Positions 13,169-20,107 of a DNA stretch of 20,126 nt are shown here, piece by piece. The notes under the pieces were generated by a model, which saw only the letters and a list, made by a program, of their open reading frames with translations, did not search any database and was not told the DNA's origin. Position 1 is the first letter of the stretch; every line of letters starts with the position of its first letter. The DNA is from an uncultured Christensenellaceae bacterium (GTDB lineage Bacteria; Bacillota; Clostridia; Christensenellales; Borkfalkiaceae). The stretch lies in contig CAJUJO010000029.1 in assembly GCA_910586675.1 (NCBI GenBank), forward strand, positions 1 through 20,126, read 5' to 3'. The translations under genes were made by a program, and so were the position numbers.

Positions 13169-13618
13169 ATGAGAATCGATACATTATCTCCCGCAGAGGG
13201 AGCGAGAACGTCCCAAAAGCGCCTCGGCAGAGGCATCGGCTCGGGGCTCGGCAAAACGAGCGGCAAGGGTCATAAGGGACAGTGGGCGCGTTCCGGAGGC
13301 GGCGTAAGACCCGGCTTCGAGGGCGGACAGATGCCCCTTGCGAGAAGGGTGCCCAAGCGCGGCTTCCACAATAAATTCGGAAAGGATTACGTAATCGTCA
13401 ACCTGTCCGCGCTTGCCGATCTTCCCGCTAACACCGTCGTTGATTACGGTTTCGTGCTTGAAAACGGACTTGCGAAAGAAGTGAAGAACAATGCGGGGCT
13501 TAAAGTGCTCGGCAACGGCGAACTGAAAATCGCGCTGAACGTAAAAGCGGCGAAGTTCTCCGCTTCCGCGAAGGAAGCGATCGAAAAGGCGGGCGGCACG
13601 GCGGAAGTTATCGGCTGA
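13169..13618 (+). CDS. rplO: 50S ribosomal protein L15
   Basis: This 149-residue late-assembly protein of the large subunit starts LSPAEGARTSQKRLGRGIGSGLGKTSGKGHKGQ, spanning about residues 6-38. This glycine-rich basic tail is typical of L15, as is EGGQMPLARRVPKRGF. The frame is open upstream to 13046, but the ATG at 13169 with AAGGAG upstream matches the family. The stop TGA at 13616-13618 lies 2 bases before a hairpin that masks the secY ribosome binding site. Confidence 0.98.
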   Translation: MRIDTLSPAEGARTSQKRLGRGIGSGLGKTSGKGHKGQWARSGGGVRPGFEGGQMPLARRVPKRGFHNKFGKDYVIVNLSALADLPANTVVDYGFVLENGLAKEVKNNAGLKVLGNGELKIALNVKAAKFSASAKEAIEKAGGTAEVIG

Positions 13619-13620
13619 GC

Positions 13621-13660
13621 CAACTCCCGTTTGATTGCCTTTCGGCAAAGAAAGGAGTTG
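13621..13660 (+). promoter_or_regulatory. Hairpin sequestering the secY Shine-Dalgarno
   Basis: CAACTCC (13621-13627) is perfectly complementary to GGAGTTG (13654-13660), which contains the GGAG of the secY ribosome binding site. Between them TTGCC (13635-13639) pairs with GGCAA (13644-13648). The structure starts directly after the rplO stop, so a ribosome finishing rplO would disrupt it. Confidence 0.65.
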
Positions 13661-13664
13661 AAAA

Positions 13665-14990
13665 ATGATTGAAACACTGAAAAACGCCTTTCGGAATAAG
13701 GACATCAGGAAAAAGATTTTTCTTACCCTGCTTATCCTTTTGATATTCCGCATCGGATGTTATATTCCCATCCCCGGTCTGTCGAGAAACTTTATTGAGT
13801 CCCAAATCGAGGGCAATAACTTCCTTCAGCTCATGAGCTCCATCACGGGCGGCGCGCTTGCGAGCGGTACGCTCTTTGCGCTCGGAATCGGACCGTACAT
13901 CAACGCGTCCATTATCGTGCAGCTCCTGACGGTCGGGCTTCCTCCTTTGGAGAGATGGTCCAAGCAGGGCGAGGAAGGAAAAAAGAAAATCAACACGCTC
14001 ACGAGGATCATTACCATCGTACTGGCGGTCGTGCAGTCCATCGGTATCATCGTCAATTTTGCGGGCGGATTTACGGGCGACATGTCCTCGACGGACTCCA
14101 TTAAATGGGATCTGTTCTTTAATTCCCGCGCGCTGGCGGTCATCTATATGACCATCGTCTATACGGCGGGCTCCGTCCTCGTCATGTGGCTGGGCGAGCG
14201 CATTACCGAATACGGCATCGGCAACGGCATTTCCATGATTATCTTTATCGGTATTCTCTCCACCGCGGGGGAATCGGTCTTGGATAAAATTATGGAAATC
14301 GGCTCCAACCCCGAAGTGCTTTTGGAACTTGCCTTCTTCGTCGTGCTGGTCGTGGTCATTTTCTTCCTGATCGTATTCGTCGATCTCGCCGAACGGAAGA
14401 TTCCCGTTCAGTATGCGAAGCAGGTGCGCGGCACCAAAATGTACGGCGGTCAGTCGTCCGTTATTCCCATGAAAATATCGGGCAACGGCGTTATGCCCCT
14501 CATCTTTGCGTTTGCCATCATATCCTTCCCGGGCATGATCATAAGCCTCGGCGGCGAGGCGTGGTCGGGCGCGCTCACCTGGTGGAACACTTATTTCTCC
14601 GGTCAGGATCCTACCTGGGGGTGGATCTATATCCTCGTGCTCACCGTCCTCATCTTTGCGTTCGCTTTCTTCTATACGCAGATCCAGTTCAACCCCGAGG
14701 ACGTTTCCAAGAGCATTCAGCAAAACGGCGGCTTCATTCAGGGCATCCGTCCCGGTAAGCCTACGGCGCTGTATCTCAAAAAGATCAGTAACCGCATTAC
14801 GCTGTTCGGCGCAATTTACCTCACGCTCATTGCCTTTATTCCGTCGATGGCGTTCGCTTGGGCAAGCTACGACCTCGTGAACGTATTCTCTACGACGGGT
14901 ATCCTCATCGTTGTGTCCGTTGCGCTGGAAATCGATAAGCAGCTGCAATCGCAGATCATGATGAAGAATTACAAAGGGTTTTTGAAATAA
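13665..14990 (+). CDS. secY: Protein translocase subunit SecY
   Basis: This 441-residue integral membrane protein forms the protein-conducting channel together with SecE and SecG. About ten hydrophobic segments alternate with charged loops. TM1 covers roughly residues 17-38 (IFLTLLILLIFRIGCYIPIPG), and cytoplasmic loops carry the family motifs ASIIVQLLTVGLPPLE, ITEYGIGNGIS and RKIPVQYAKQVRG. The C-terminal part includes FNPEDVSKSIQQNGGFIQGIRPG. Length is normal. Being inside the spc operon couples secretion capacity to ribosome synthesis. Its SD AAAGGAG lies within the hairpin at 13621-13660. Confidence 0.99.
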   Translation: MIETLKNAFRNKDIRKKIFLTLLILLIFRIGCYIPIPGLSRNFIESQIEGNNFLQLMSSITGGALASGTLFALGIGPYINASIIVQLLTVGLPPLERWSKQGEEGKKKINTLTRIITIVLAVVQSIGIIVNFAGGFTGDMSSTDSIKWDLFFNSRALAVIYMTIVYTAGSVLVMWLGERITEYGIGNGISMIIFIGILSTAGESVLDKIMEIGSNPEVLLELAFFVVLVVVIFFLIVFVDLAERKIPVQYAKQVRGTKMYGGQSSVIPMKISGNGVMPLIFAFAIISFPGMIISLGGEAWSGALTWWNTYFSGQDPTWGWIYILVLTVLIFAFAFFYTQIQFNPEDVSKSIQQNGGFIQGIRPGKPTALYLKKISNRITLFGAIYLTLIAFIPSMAFAWASYDLVNVFSTTGILIVVSVALEIDKQLQSQIMMKNYKGFLK

Positions 14991-15065
14991 GCTCGTTCCG
15001 ATATCTTGCGTCGTATTTGTGATTATCCTCAAAAACTTCGCTTGAATCTTTTATAGAGGTATAAC

Positions 15066-15701
15066 ATGAATCTGATTTTACTCGGCGCGCCCGGCGCAGG
15101 TAAGGGCACGCAGGCAACTAAAATTTCCGATCGTTACGGACTCGTTCACATTTCTACGGGGGACATCTTCCGCGCGAATATCAAGAACGGCACGAAGATC
15201 GGTATGCTCGCGAAATCGTATATCGACAAGGGCGAACTCGTTCCCGACGAAGTTACGTGCGACATCGTGAAAGACAGGCTTACCTGGGACGATTGCAAGA
15301 AGGGGTATCTGCTCGACGGTTTCCCCCGTAATCTCTTTCAGGCGGCGGAATTGGATAAATTCGCAAAAATCGACGCGGTCGTTAATATCAATATCGACTT
15401 TAAGCTGCTCATGGACAGACTTTGCGGCAGGCGCGTATGCAAGGATTGCGGCGAAAGTTATCACGTTTCCACGTTGAACGGCGCGACGACCTGTTCGCGC
15501 TGCGGCGGAGAATTGTATCAGAGAAGGGATGACAATCCCGAAACGGTGAAGAGCCGCTTGGAAGTGTATAACGAACAGACCGCGCCCCTCATCAATTATT
15601 ATACCATGCAGGGAAACATCCTTAACTTTACCGGTTCGGAAGCACCTGCGGAAGTTCTGTTCGCGCAAGTCGCCGAATCGCTCGACAAGCTCGCGCGCTG
15701 A
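15066..15701 (+). CDS. adk: Adenylate kinase, zinc-lid type
   Basis: This 211-residue cytoplasmic enzyme interconverts ATP + AMP and 2 ADP. The P-loop GAPGAGKGT is at 7-15, the AMP-binding region includes STGDIFR (30-36), and DGFPRN is at 84-89 (most homologues have DGFPRT). The lid carries four cysteines, C125, C128, C143 and C146, the structural zinc site typical of Gram-positive enzymes. RRDDNPETVKSRL follows. A 75-base gap with no clear promoter or terminator lies before it, and the SD is the modest AGAGG. Confidence 0.98.
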   Translation: MNLILLGAPGAGKGTQATKISDRYGLVHISTGDIFRANIKNGTKIGMLAKSYIDKGELVPDEVTCDIVKDRLTWDDCKKGYLLDGFPRNLFQAAELDKFAKIDAVVNINIDFKLLMDRLCGRRVCKDCGESYHVSTLNGATTCSRCGGELYQRRDDNPETVKSRLEVYNEQTAPLINYYTMQGNILNFTGSEAPAEVLFAQVAESLDKLAR

Positions 15702-15702
15702 T

Positions 15703-16446
15703 ATGATTTTCGTCAAGACCGAGGAAGAAATCGCGCTTATGCGCGAGCCAAACGCCGTCGTGCGCGACTGTCTGAAATTCGTCGGCGAAAAAATTTGCGC
15801 GGGGATGACGACCAAGGAAGTCGATACGCTCGTATACGATTTTATCAAGGCGAGCGGCGCCGAGCCTTCCTGTCTCGGCTATTGCGGATATCCCGCGTCG
15901 GCGTGCGTTTCGGTCAACGAGACCGTTGTGCACGGCATTCCGGACGATAGGGTGCTCGCCGAAGGGGATATCGTAAGCGTCGATTTGTGCGCTTATAAAA
16001 ACGGTTTTCACGGCGACGGCGCAAGGACGTTCTGCATCGGCGAAGTTTCCGCGGAAAAGAGAAAGCTTGTAAAGGTTACCGAAGAGTGCTTTTTTAAGGC
16101 AATCGAAGGCTTGAAAGAGGGAACGCCTCTCTACGACATCGGATATAAAGTGCAGCGTCATGCGGAGAGCAACGGGTTTTCCGTCATCCGCGCCTATACG
16201 GGGCACGGAATCGGCAGGGAGATGCACGAAGATCCGTCCGTACCCAACTTTGGAAGAAGGGGAACGGGCATTCGAATAAAAGCGGGCACGGTGCTTTGCA
16301 TCGAGCCGATGATCGCGGCGGGAAGCTATCGCGTGCGCATTCTCGACGACGAATGGACTGCGGTAACCGCCGATGGCAAACCCGCGGCGCACTACGAGAA
16401 CACCGTCGTCGTCCGTGAGGACGGCGTGGAAATCCTGACGCTGTAA
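15703..16446 (+). CDS. map: Methionine aminopeptidase, type I
   Basis: This 247-residue metalloenzyme removes the initiator methionine from nascent proteins at the tunnel exit. All five metal ligands are present (D94, D105, H168, E201, E232), along with the substrate-contacting H77 in TVVHGIPDD and the motif TGHGIGREMHEDP. There is no extra N-terminal domain. The ATG lies 1 base after the adk stop, and I see no Shine-Dalgarno in the preceding GCGCGCTGAT, so translation is probably coupled to adk. Confidence 0.98.
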   Translation: MIFVKTEEEIALMREPNAVVRDCLKFVGEKICAGMTTKEVDTLVYDFIKASGAEPSCLGYCGYPASACVSVNETVVHGIPDDRVLAEGDIVSVDLCAYKNGFHGDGARTFCIGEVSAEKRKLVKVTEECFFKAIEGLKEGTPLYDIGYKVQRHAESNGFSVIRAYTGHGIGREMHEDPSVPNFGRRGTGIRIKAGTVLCIEPMIAAGSYRVRILDDEWTAVTADGKPAAHYENTVVVREDGVEILTL

Positions 16447-16472
16447 GCGTTGTAAAAAATGCGGAGGAAATT

Positions 16473-16694
16473 ATGTCCAAAGACGACGTTATCGAAGCGG
16501 AAGGCAGAGTGATCGAAGCATTGCCCAACGCGACTTTCAAAGTAAGGCTTTCCAACGGGCACGTGATTACGGCGTATATTTCGGGAAAGCTGAGAATGAA
16601 CTATATCCGCATTATCGAAGGCGATTCGGTAAAGCTGGAAATGAGCCCGTACGATTTGACGAAGGGCAGAATCACCTGGCGCAGCAAATCGTAA
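16473..16694 (+). CDS. infA: Translation initiation factor IF-1
   Basis: This 73-residue OB-fold protein binds the 30S A site during initiation. It matches the family nearly end to end: SKDDVIEAEGRVIEALPNATFKV, the segment GHVITAYISGKLRMNYIRI, and the ending SPYDLTKGRITWR. GGAGG lies 6 bases upstream. In many Clostridia a small KOW-domain protein gene stands between map and infA; here only 26 bases separate them, so that gene is absent. Confidence 0.98.
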   Translation: MSKDDVIEAEGRVIEALPNATFKVRLSNGHVITAYISGKLRMNYIRIIEGDSVKLEMSPYDLTKGRITWRSKS

Positions 16695-16716
16695 ACAAAT
16701 AAGATAATATCATTGC

Positions 16717-16750
16717 TCACGGCGATTCTTTTAAAAAAAGGATCGCGTGA
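16717..16750 (+). other. Strong hairpin between infA and rpmJ
   Basis: TCACG-G-CGATTCTTTT (16717-16732) pairs with AAAAGGATCGCGTGA (16736-16750) over 15 bp, with one bulged G, one T-G pair and a 3-base loop. No T-tract follows on the + strand, so it is not a standard terminator. It may be an RNase processing site or a partial attenuator. The rpmJ start is 19 bases further on. Confidence 0.6.
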
Positions 16751-16769
16751 ATGAAAAAAGGAGTTAGAT

Positions 16770-16886
16770 ATGAAAGTAAGACCTTCCGTAAAACCTATGT
16801 GCGATAAGTGCAAGGTCATTAAAAGAAACGGGAAAGTAATGGTAATTTGTTCCAAAAACAAGAGCCATAAACAGAGACAGGGTTAA
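16770..16886 (+). CDS. rpmJ: 50S ribosomal protein L36
   Basis: This 38-residue protein begins MKVRPSVKPMCDKCKVIKR and ends KNKSHKQRQG. The zinc ligands C11, C14, C27 and H33 are all present, so it is the zinc (C+) form. Length is the family standard. AAAAAAGGAG stands upstream of the ATG. It is the last gene before the promoter of the alpha operon, and no terminator lies between its stop and that promoter, so readthrough is likely. Confidence 0.97.
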   Translation: MKVRPSVKPMCDKCKVIKRNGKVMVICSKNKSHKQRQG

Positions 16887-16893
16887 AAATCGC

Positions 16894-16922
16894 TTGACAC
16901 TCTTTTTTAGGTGTGTTATAAT
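16894..16922 (+). promoter_or_regulatory. Perfect-consensus sigma-A promoter upstream of rpsM
   Basis: TTGACA (16894-16899), exactly 17 bases and TATAAT (16917-16922) match the sigma-A consensus at every position. It starts 8 bases after the rpmJ stop. The predicted start near 16929 gives an untranslated leader of about 200 bases. Confidence 0.92.
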
Positions 16923-16931
16923 ATTTTCCAC
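16921..16931 (+). repeat. Direct repeat ATATTTTCCAC, copy 1
   Basis: This 11-base sequence overlaps the end of the -10 region of the rpsM promoter and recurs exactly at 17048-17058 in the leader. The downstream copy is part of the TTTTCC/GGAAAA stem. Confidence 0.5.
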
Positions 16932-17127
16932 GGTTTTTTATCGAAGAAGCCGAATTGAAGAACAAAACAGCTGAGTTTCCGCACAAAATGGTGCGGAAAG
17001 TCGGCTTGCTTTGCGCTTAAAAGGGAAAACGAACGCTTTCCGCGAGGATATTTTCCACTGTCCGGACGGAAAAACGTATGAAATATAAAAATATTTTACC
17101 TTAAATCACACGGAGGTTATTAAGAAC
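16929..17127 (+). promoter_or_regulatory. Structured 5' leader of the alpha operon (rpsM-rpsK-rpsD-rpoA-rplQ)
   Basis: TTTCCGCAC (16976-16984) and GTGCGGAAA (16991-16999) form a perfect 9-bp hairpin with a 6-base loop. It is enclosed by AAGCCGA (16947-16953) and TCGGCTT (17001-17007). The same GCGGAAAG (16993-17000) can instead pair perfectly over 8 bp with CTTTCCGC (17036-17043). TTTTCC/GGAAAA (17051-17056 and 17068-17073) forms a further stem. The rpsM SD GGAGG is at 17112-17116. In E. coli, S4 represses the alpha operon through a pseudoknot at rpsM; the S4 gene is in this operon too, but the structure here is not recognisably the same. Confidence 0.55.
17048..17058 (+). repeat. Direct repeat ATATTTTCCAC, copy 2
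   Basis: This is an exact copy of 16921-16931, lying about 70 bases before rpsM. Its TTTTCC pairs with GGAAAA at 17068-17073. It may be chance in AT-rich sequence, or the copies may compete for the same partner. Confidence 0.45.
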
Positions 17128-17496
17128 ATGGCACGTATTGCCGGTGTAGATTTGCCCAGAGAAAAACGGGTAGAAATCGGACTTACCTACATTTACGGAA
17201 TCGGTCTGTCTACGTCTAAGAAGATCCTCGCGGCAACGGGTATTAATCCCGATACGAGGGTGAAGGATCTGGACGAGAACGACGTTTCCAAGCTCAGAGA
17301 ATATATCGATCACAACTATACGGTGGAAGGCGAACTGCGCGGCGCGGTCAGCCTCAATATCAAGCGTCTGATGGAAATCGGATGCTATCGCGGCGTGCGC
17401 CACAGAAAGGGGTTGCCCGTACGCGGTCAGAGCACCAAGAGAAACGCGAGAACGCGCAAGGGCCCCGCGCGCACCGTTGCGAACAAGAAGAAGTAA
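17128..17496 (+). CDS. rpsM: 30S ribosomal protein S13
   Basis: This 122-residue protein of the 30S head forms bridges to the large subunit and contacts P-site tRNA with its basic tail. ARIAGVDLPREKRVEIGLTYIYGIG at the start (residues 2-26) and the C-terminal GVRHRKGLPVRGQSTKRNARTRKGP are diagnostic. Length is normal. It is the first gene of the alpha operon and is separated from rpmJ by 241 bases of promoter and leader, by far the longest gap in the cluster. Confidence 0.99.
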   Translation: MARIAGVDLPREKRVEIGLTYIYGIGLSTSKKILAATGINPDTRVKDLDENDVSKLREYIDHNYTVEGELRGAVSLNIKRLMEIGCYRGVRHRKGLPVRGQSTKRNARTRKGPARTVANKKK

Positions 17497-17508
17497 GGAG
17501 AACGGATC

Positions 17509-17904
17509 ATGGCAGAAAAGAAAAAAGTCGTGTCGCGTAAGCGCAGAGAACTGAAAAAAATCGACAAAGGACAAGTTCATATTCAGTCCTCCTTCAACAA
17601 TACTTTGGTAACTGTAACGGATATGAGCGGAAACGCCGTTTCCTGGTCGAGCGCGGGTTCGCTCGGGTTCAAGGGTTCCAGAAAGGGTACGCCGTACGCG
17701 GCGCAGATGGCTGCCGAAACGGCGGCAAAAGCTGCGAAAGAGCACGGTCTCCGCTCGGTAGAGGTTTACGTGAAGGGTCCCGGCGCGGGCAGAGAGTCTG
17801 CGATCCGAGCGCTTGCCAATTGCGAATTGGATGTTACGCTCATTTCCGACGTATCTCCCATTCCCCACAACGGTTGCAGACCCCCCAAGCGCAGAAGAGT
17901 TTAA
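17509..17904 (+). CDS. rpsK: 30S ribosomal protein S11
   Basis: This 131-residue platform protein lies near the E site and the 3' end of 16S rRNA. After a basic start, the family segments are GQVHIQSSFNNTLVTVTDMSGN, WSSAGSLGFKGSRKGTPYAAQ, and the end DVSPIPHNGCRPPKRRRV. Length is normal. GGAG lies before the ATG, and 12 bases separate it from rpsM. Confidence 0.99.
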   Translation: MAEKKKVVSRKRRELKKIDKGQVHIQSSFNNTLVTVTDMSGNAVSWSSAGSLGFKGSRKGTPYAAQMAAETAAKAAKEHGLRSVEVYVKGPGAGRESAIRALANCELDVTLISDVSPIPHNGCRPPKRRRV

Positions 17905-17919
17905 TAGGAGATACGGAAA

Positions 17920-18543
17920 ATGGCAGTATACAGAGATGCAAAATGCAAACTTTGCAGAAGAGAGGGCGCGAAGCTTTTCTTAAAAGGCGAAAAGTGCTAT
18001 ATGGAGAAGTGCCCCTTCAATAAACGCCCCACGCCTCCCGGACAGCACGGCGCGGGCAGAAAGAAGATTTCCGAATACGGCTTGCAGCTCCGCGAAAAGC
18101 AGAAGACCAAGCGTATTTACGGCGTTCAGGAAGGTCAGTTCCGCCACTATTACGAAATAGCGGACAGAATGAAGGGGATCACGGGTGAAAACATGCTCTC
18201 CCTTCTCGAAAGAAGGCTGGATAACGTCGTGTTCAGAATGGGCGTAGGCTCTTCGAGGACGCAGGCAAGACAGCTTGTCAACCACGCGCACTTTACGGTA
18301 AACGGCAGAACGGTAAACGTTCCTTCCTATATCGTCCGCGCGGGCGACGTGATCGCCGTGAAAGAAAACAGAAGAAACAACAAGTTCTTCGAGCAGATCA
18401 AGACGATGAAAGTTGCGAATATGCCGAAGTGGTTGGAATTCGACCCCGAGAAGCTGGAAGGCAAAATCTTGGCGCTTCCCACCAGAGAGGACGTAGACAG
18501 CCAGATTGCGGAGCATATGATTGTCGAATTGTACTCCAAGTAA
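17920..18543 (+). CDS. rpsD: 30S ribosomal protein S4, zinc type
   Basis: This 207-residue protein starts assembly of the 16S 5' domain and, in several bacteria, controls ribosomal operons by binding mRNA. The N-terminus has four cysteines, C9, C12, C26 and C31 (CKLC ... CYMEKC), the C+ zinc form. An S4 RNA-binding domain spans about 95-155, with RLDNVVFRMG, SRTQARQLVNHAHFTVNG and VPSYIVRAGDVI. Its location between rpsK and rpoA makes it the natural candidate ligand for the leader at 16929-17127. Confidence 0.99.
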   Translation: MAVYRDAKCKLCRREGAKLFLKGEKCYMEKCPFNKRPTPPGQHGAGRKKISEYGLQLREKQKTKRIYGVQEGQFRHYYEIADRMKGITGENMLSLLERRLDNVVFRMGVGSSRTQARQLVNHAHFTVNGRTVNVPSYIVRAGDVIAVKENRRNNKFFEQIKTMKVANMPKWLEFDPEKLEGKILALPTREDVDSQIAEHMIVELYSK

Positions 18544-18567
18544 TCGAACATTTAAGGAGGTAGCTTT

Positions 18568-19521
18568 ATGATCGAAATGGATATGCCCAAAATCGAGGTT
18601 ACGGAAAACGAAGAGAAATCTTATGCGAAGATCGTCGTCGAGCCGCTCGAAAAGGGTTTCGGTCTTACGATAGGCAACTGTCTGAGAAGAATTCTGCTTT
18701 CGGCGCTTCCCGGCGCCGCGGCGCAGGGGATCAAATTCATGGACGGAAGCGTCAAGCACGAATTTTCCGCCGTTGCGGGCGTTAAAGAGGACGTAACCGA
18801 AATTATCCTGAATTTGAAATTGCTCGCGATCAAGACCAAGATTACCGATAAAGATTATACTAAAACGCTCCGTCTCTGCAAAGAGGGACCCGCGGTCGTA
18901 ACCGCGGCGGACATTTCGCAGGACGCGGAGGTGGAAATCATCAATTCCGACCAGTATATCTGCACGGTAGACGCCGGCGGCAAGATTGATATGGAAATTA
19001 CGATCGGCCGCGGCAGAGGGTATAAGCCCGCTAAGGAAAACAAGCAGCCCGTCATCGATTATATTCCCATCGATTCCATCTATACGCCCGTTCAGAAGGT
19101 CAACTACAACGTCGAACCCGCGCGCGTCGGTCAGAACATCGATTACGACAGGCTGACGATTGAGGTTTGGACGGACGGCACGTTCTCGGGCAAAGAGATC
19201 GTTTCGCTCGTCGCGAAGATCATGCAGGATCATATCAGTCTGTTCGTCAACCTTTCCGAGACCATTAAGGATATGGACATTCTCGTCAAGACGGACGACG
19301 ACAAACAGCAGCAGATTCTCTCTATGAAGATAGAGGACATGGACTTTTCCGTCCGTTCCTACAATTGCTTGAAGAGAGCGAACATTCATACCGTGGAAGA
19401 CCTTACGAGAAAGTCGGAGGACGAGATGCTCAAAGTCAGAAATCTCGGTAAAAAATCTCTCGACGAAGTGATTCAGAAACTGGAATCGTACGGGCTTTCG
19501 CTTGAAAAAAAGGAGGATTAA
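18568..19521 (+). CDS. rpoA: DNA-directed RNA polymerase subunit alpha
   Basis: This 317-residue subunit nucleates polymerase assembly. The N-terminal dimerisation domain (about 1-230) contains FGLTIGNCLRRILLSALPGAA and VEIINSDQYICTVD. After a short linker, the C-terminal domain (about 245-317) has DMDFSVRSYNCLKRANIHTVEDLT and VRNLGKKSLDEV, which contact UP elements and activators. AAGGAGG lies before the ATG at 18568. A second in-frame ATG at 18577 would remove three residues. The stop is 3 bases before rplQ. Confidence 0.99.
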   Translation: MIEMDMPKIEVTENEEKSYAKIVVEPLEKGFGLTIGNCLRRILLSALPGAAAQGIKFMDGSVKHEFSAVAGVKEDVTEIILNLKLLAIKTKITDKDYTKTLRLCKEGPAVVTAADISQDAEVEIINSDQYICTVDAGGKIDMEITIGRGRGYKPAKENKQPVIDYIPIDSIYTPVQKVNYNVEPARVGQNIDYDRLTIEVWTDGTFSGKEIVSLVAKIMQDHISLFVNLSETIKDMDILVKTDDDKQQQILSMKIEDMDFSVRSYNCLKRANIHTVEDLTRKSEDEMLKVRNLGKKSLDEVIQKLESYGLSLEKKED

Positions 19522-19524
19522 ATT

Positions 19525-20031
19525 ATGCCGGGTAAATTGGGCAAGACGACCGAACAGAGATTGGCGATGCTGAGAAATCAGGCTTCCCAGCTGCTTTGGT
19601 ACGGAAAGATCGAAACGACGGCGGCTCGCGCAAAGGAACTGAGACCGTACGTCGAAAAACTTATAACCAAGGCCGTGAACACCTACGACGACGTCGTGGA
19701 AATAGAAGTCGTGGCAAAGGACAAGAAGGGCAAGGATATCAAAACCACGTCCATTAAAGACGGGCCCAAAAAGCTTGCCGCTCGCCGCGCTATCATTGCC
19801 AAGACGTACGATTTGCAGGAAATCAAGGCGTTCAGCGAAAAGAAGAGCGATTATAAAAAGCGTACGGAGCAGATCAAACACCCTCTTATCGAGAAGCTGT
19901 TTAACGAGATCGCTCCCAAGTACGCGCAGAGGAAGGAAGAGCTCGGTCAGGGCGGCGGTTATACGAGAATTTATCTTCTCGGGCAGCGCCGCGGCGATGC
20001 AGCCGAAACGGCAATCATCGAATTGGTTTGA
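19525..20031 (+). CDS. rplQ: 50S ribosomal protein L17 with internal insertion
   Basis: This 168-residue protein lies near the tunnel exit. The N-terminal KLGKTTEQRLAMLRNQASQLL and ETTAARAKELRPYVEKLIT, and the C-terminal LFNEIAPKYAQR, GGGYTRIYLLGQRRGDAAETAIIELV (about 143-168), are standard. Most bacterial L17 proteins have about 116-130 residues. About 45-50 extra residues rich in Lys and Asp/Glu sit between the halves (about 57-120), a form I recall from other Clostridia. Its SD AAGGAGG lies inside the end of rpoA. Confidence 0.97.
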   Translation: MPGKLGKTTEQRLAMLRNQASQLLWYGKIETTAARAKELRPYVEKLITKAVNTYDDVVEIEVVAKDKKGKDIKTTSIKDGPKKLAARRAIIAKTYDLQEIKAFSEKKSDYKKRTEQIKHPLIEKLFNEIAPKYAQRKEELGQGGGYTRIYLLGQRRGDAAETAIIELV

Positions 20032-20040
20032 TAGGATTCC

Positions 20041-20070
20041 AAAAGACTTCGCATTTGCGAAGTCTTTTTT
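20041..20070 (+). terminator. Intrinsic terminator at the end of the alpha operon
   Basis: AAAAGACTTCGC (20041-20052), loop ATTT and GCGAAGTC followed by a T-run to 20070 give a strong stem with a U-tract, 9 bases after the rplQ stop. It ends the whole ribosomal cluster. The A-run on the left could allow some activity in the other direction. Confidence 0.93.
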
Positions 20071-20084
20071 ATTTGTATAACGAA

Positions 20085-20107
20085 AACCACGCGATAGTCG
20101 CGTGGTT
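20085..20107 (-). terminator. Second hairpin, possible terminator of a convergent gene to the right
   Basis: AACCACGCGA (20085-20094), loop TAG and TCGCGTGGTT (20098-20107) form a perfect 10-bp stem. On the + strand it is followed by CAAAAG, on the minus strand by TTCG after GGTT, so only the minus direction has even a short T-run. No gene is visible between here and the window end. Confidence 0.4.

Noticed and set aside
13608..15032. A 474-codon open frame on the minus strand opposite secY
   Set aside because: It is antisense to a complete SecY, is rich in D/H/R typical of reverse-strand shadows, and resembles no family.
17980..19881. A 633-codon open frame on the minus strand across rpsD, rpoA and rplQ
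   Set aside because: It is entirely antisense to three unmistakable genes, has no recognisable motif and no ribosome binding site, and reflects codon bias of the sense strand.
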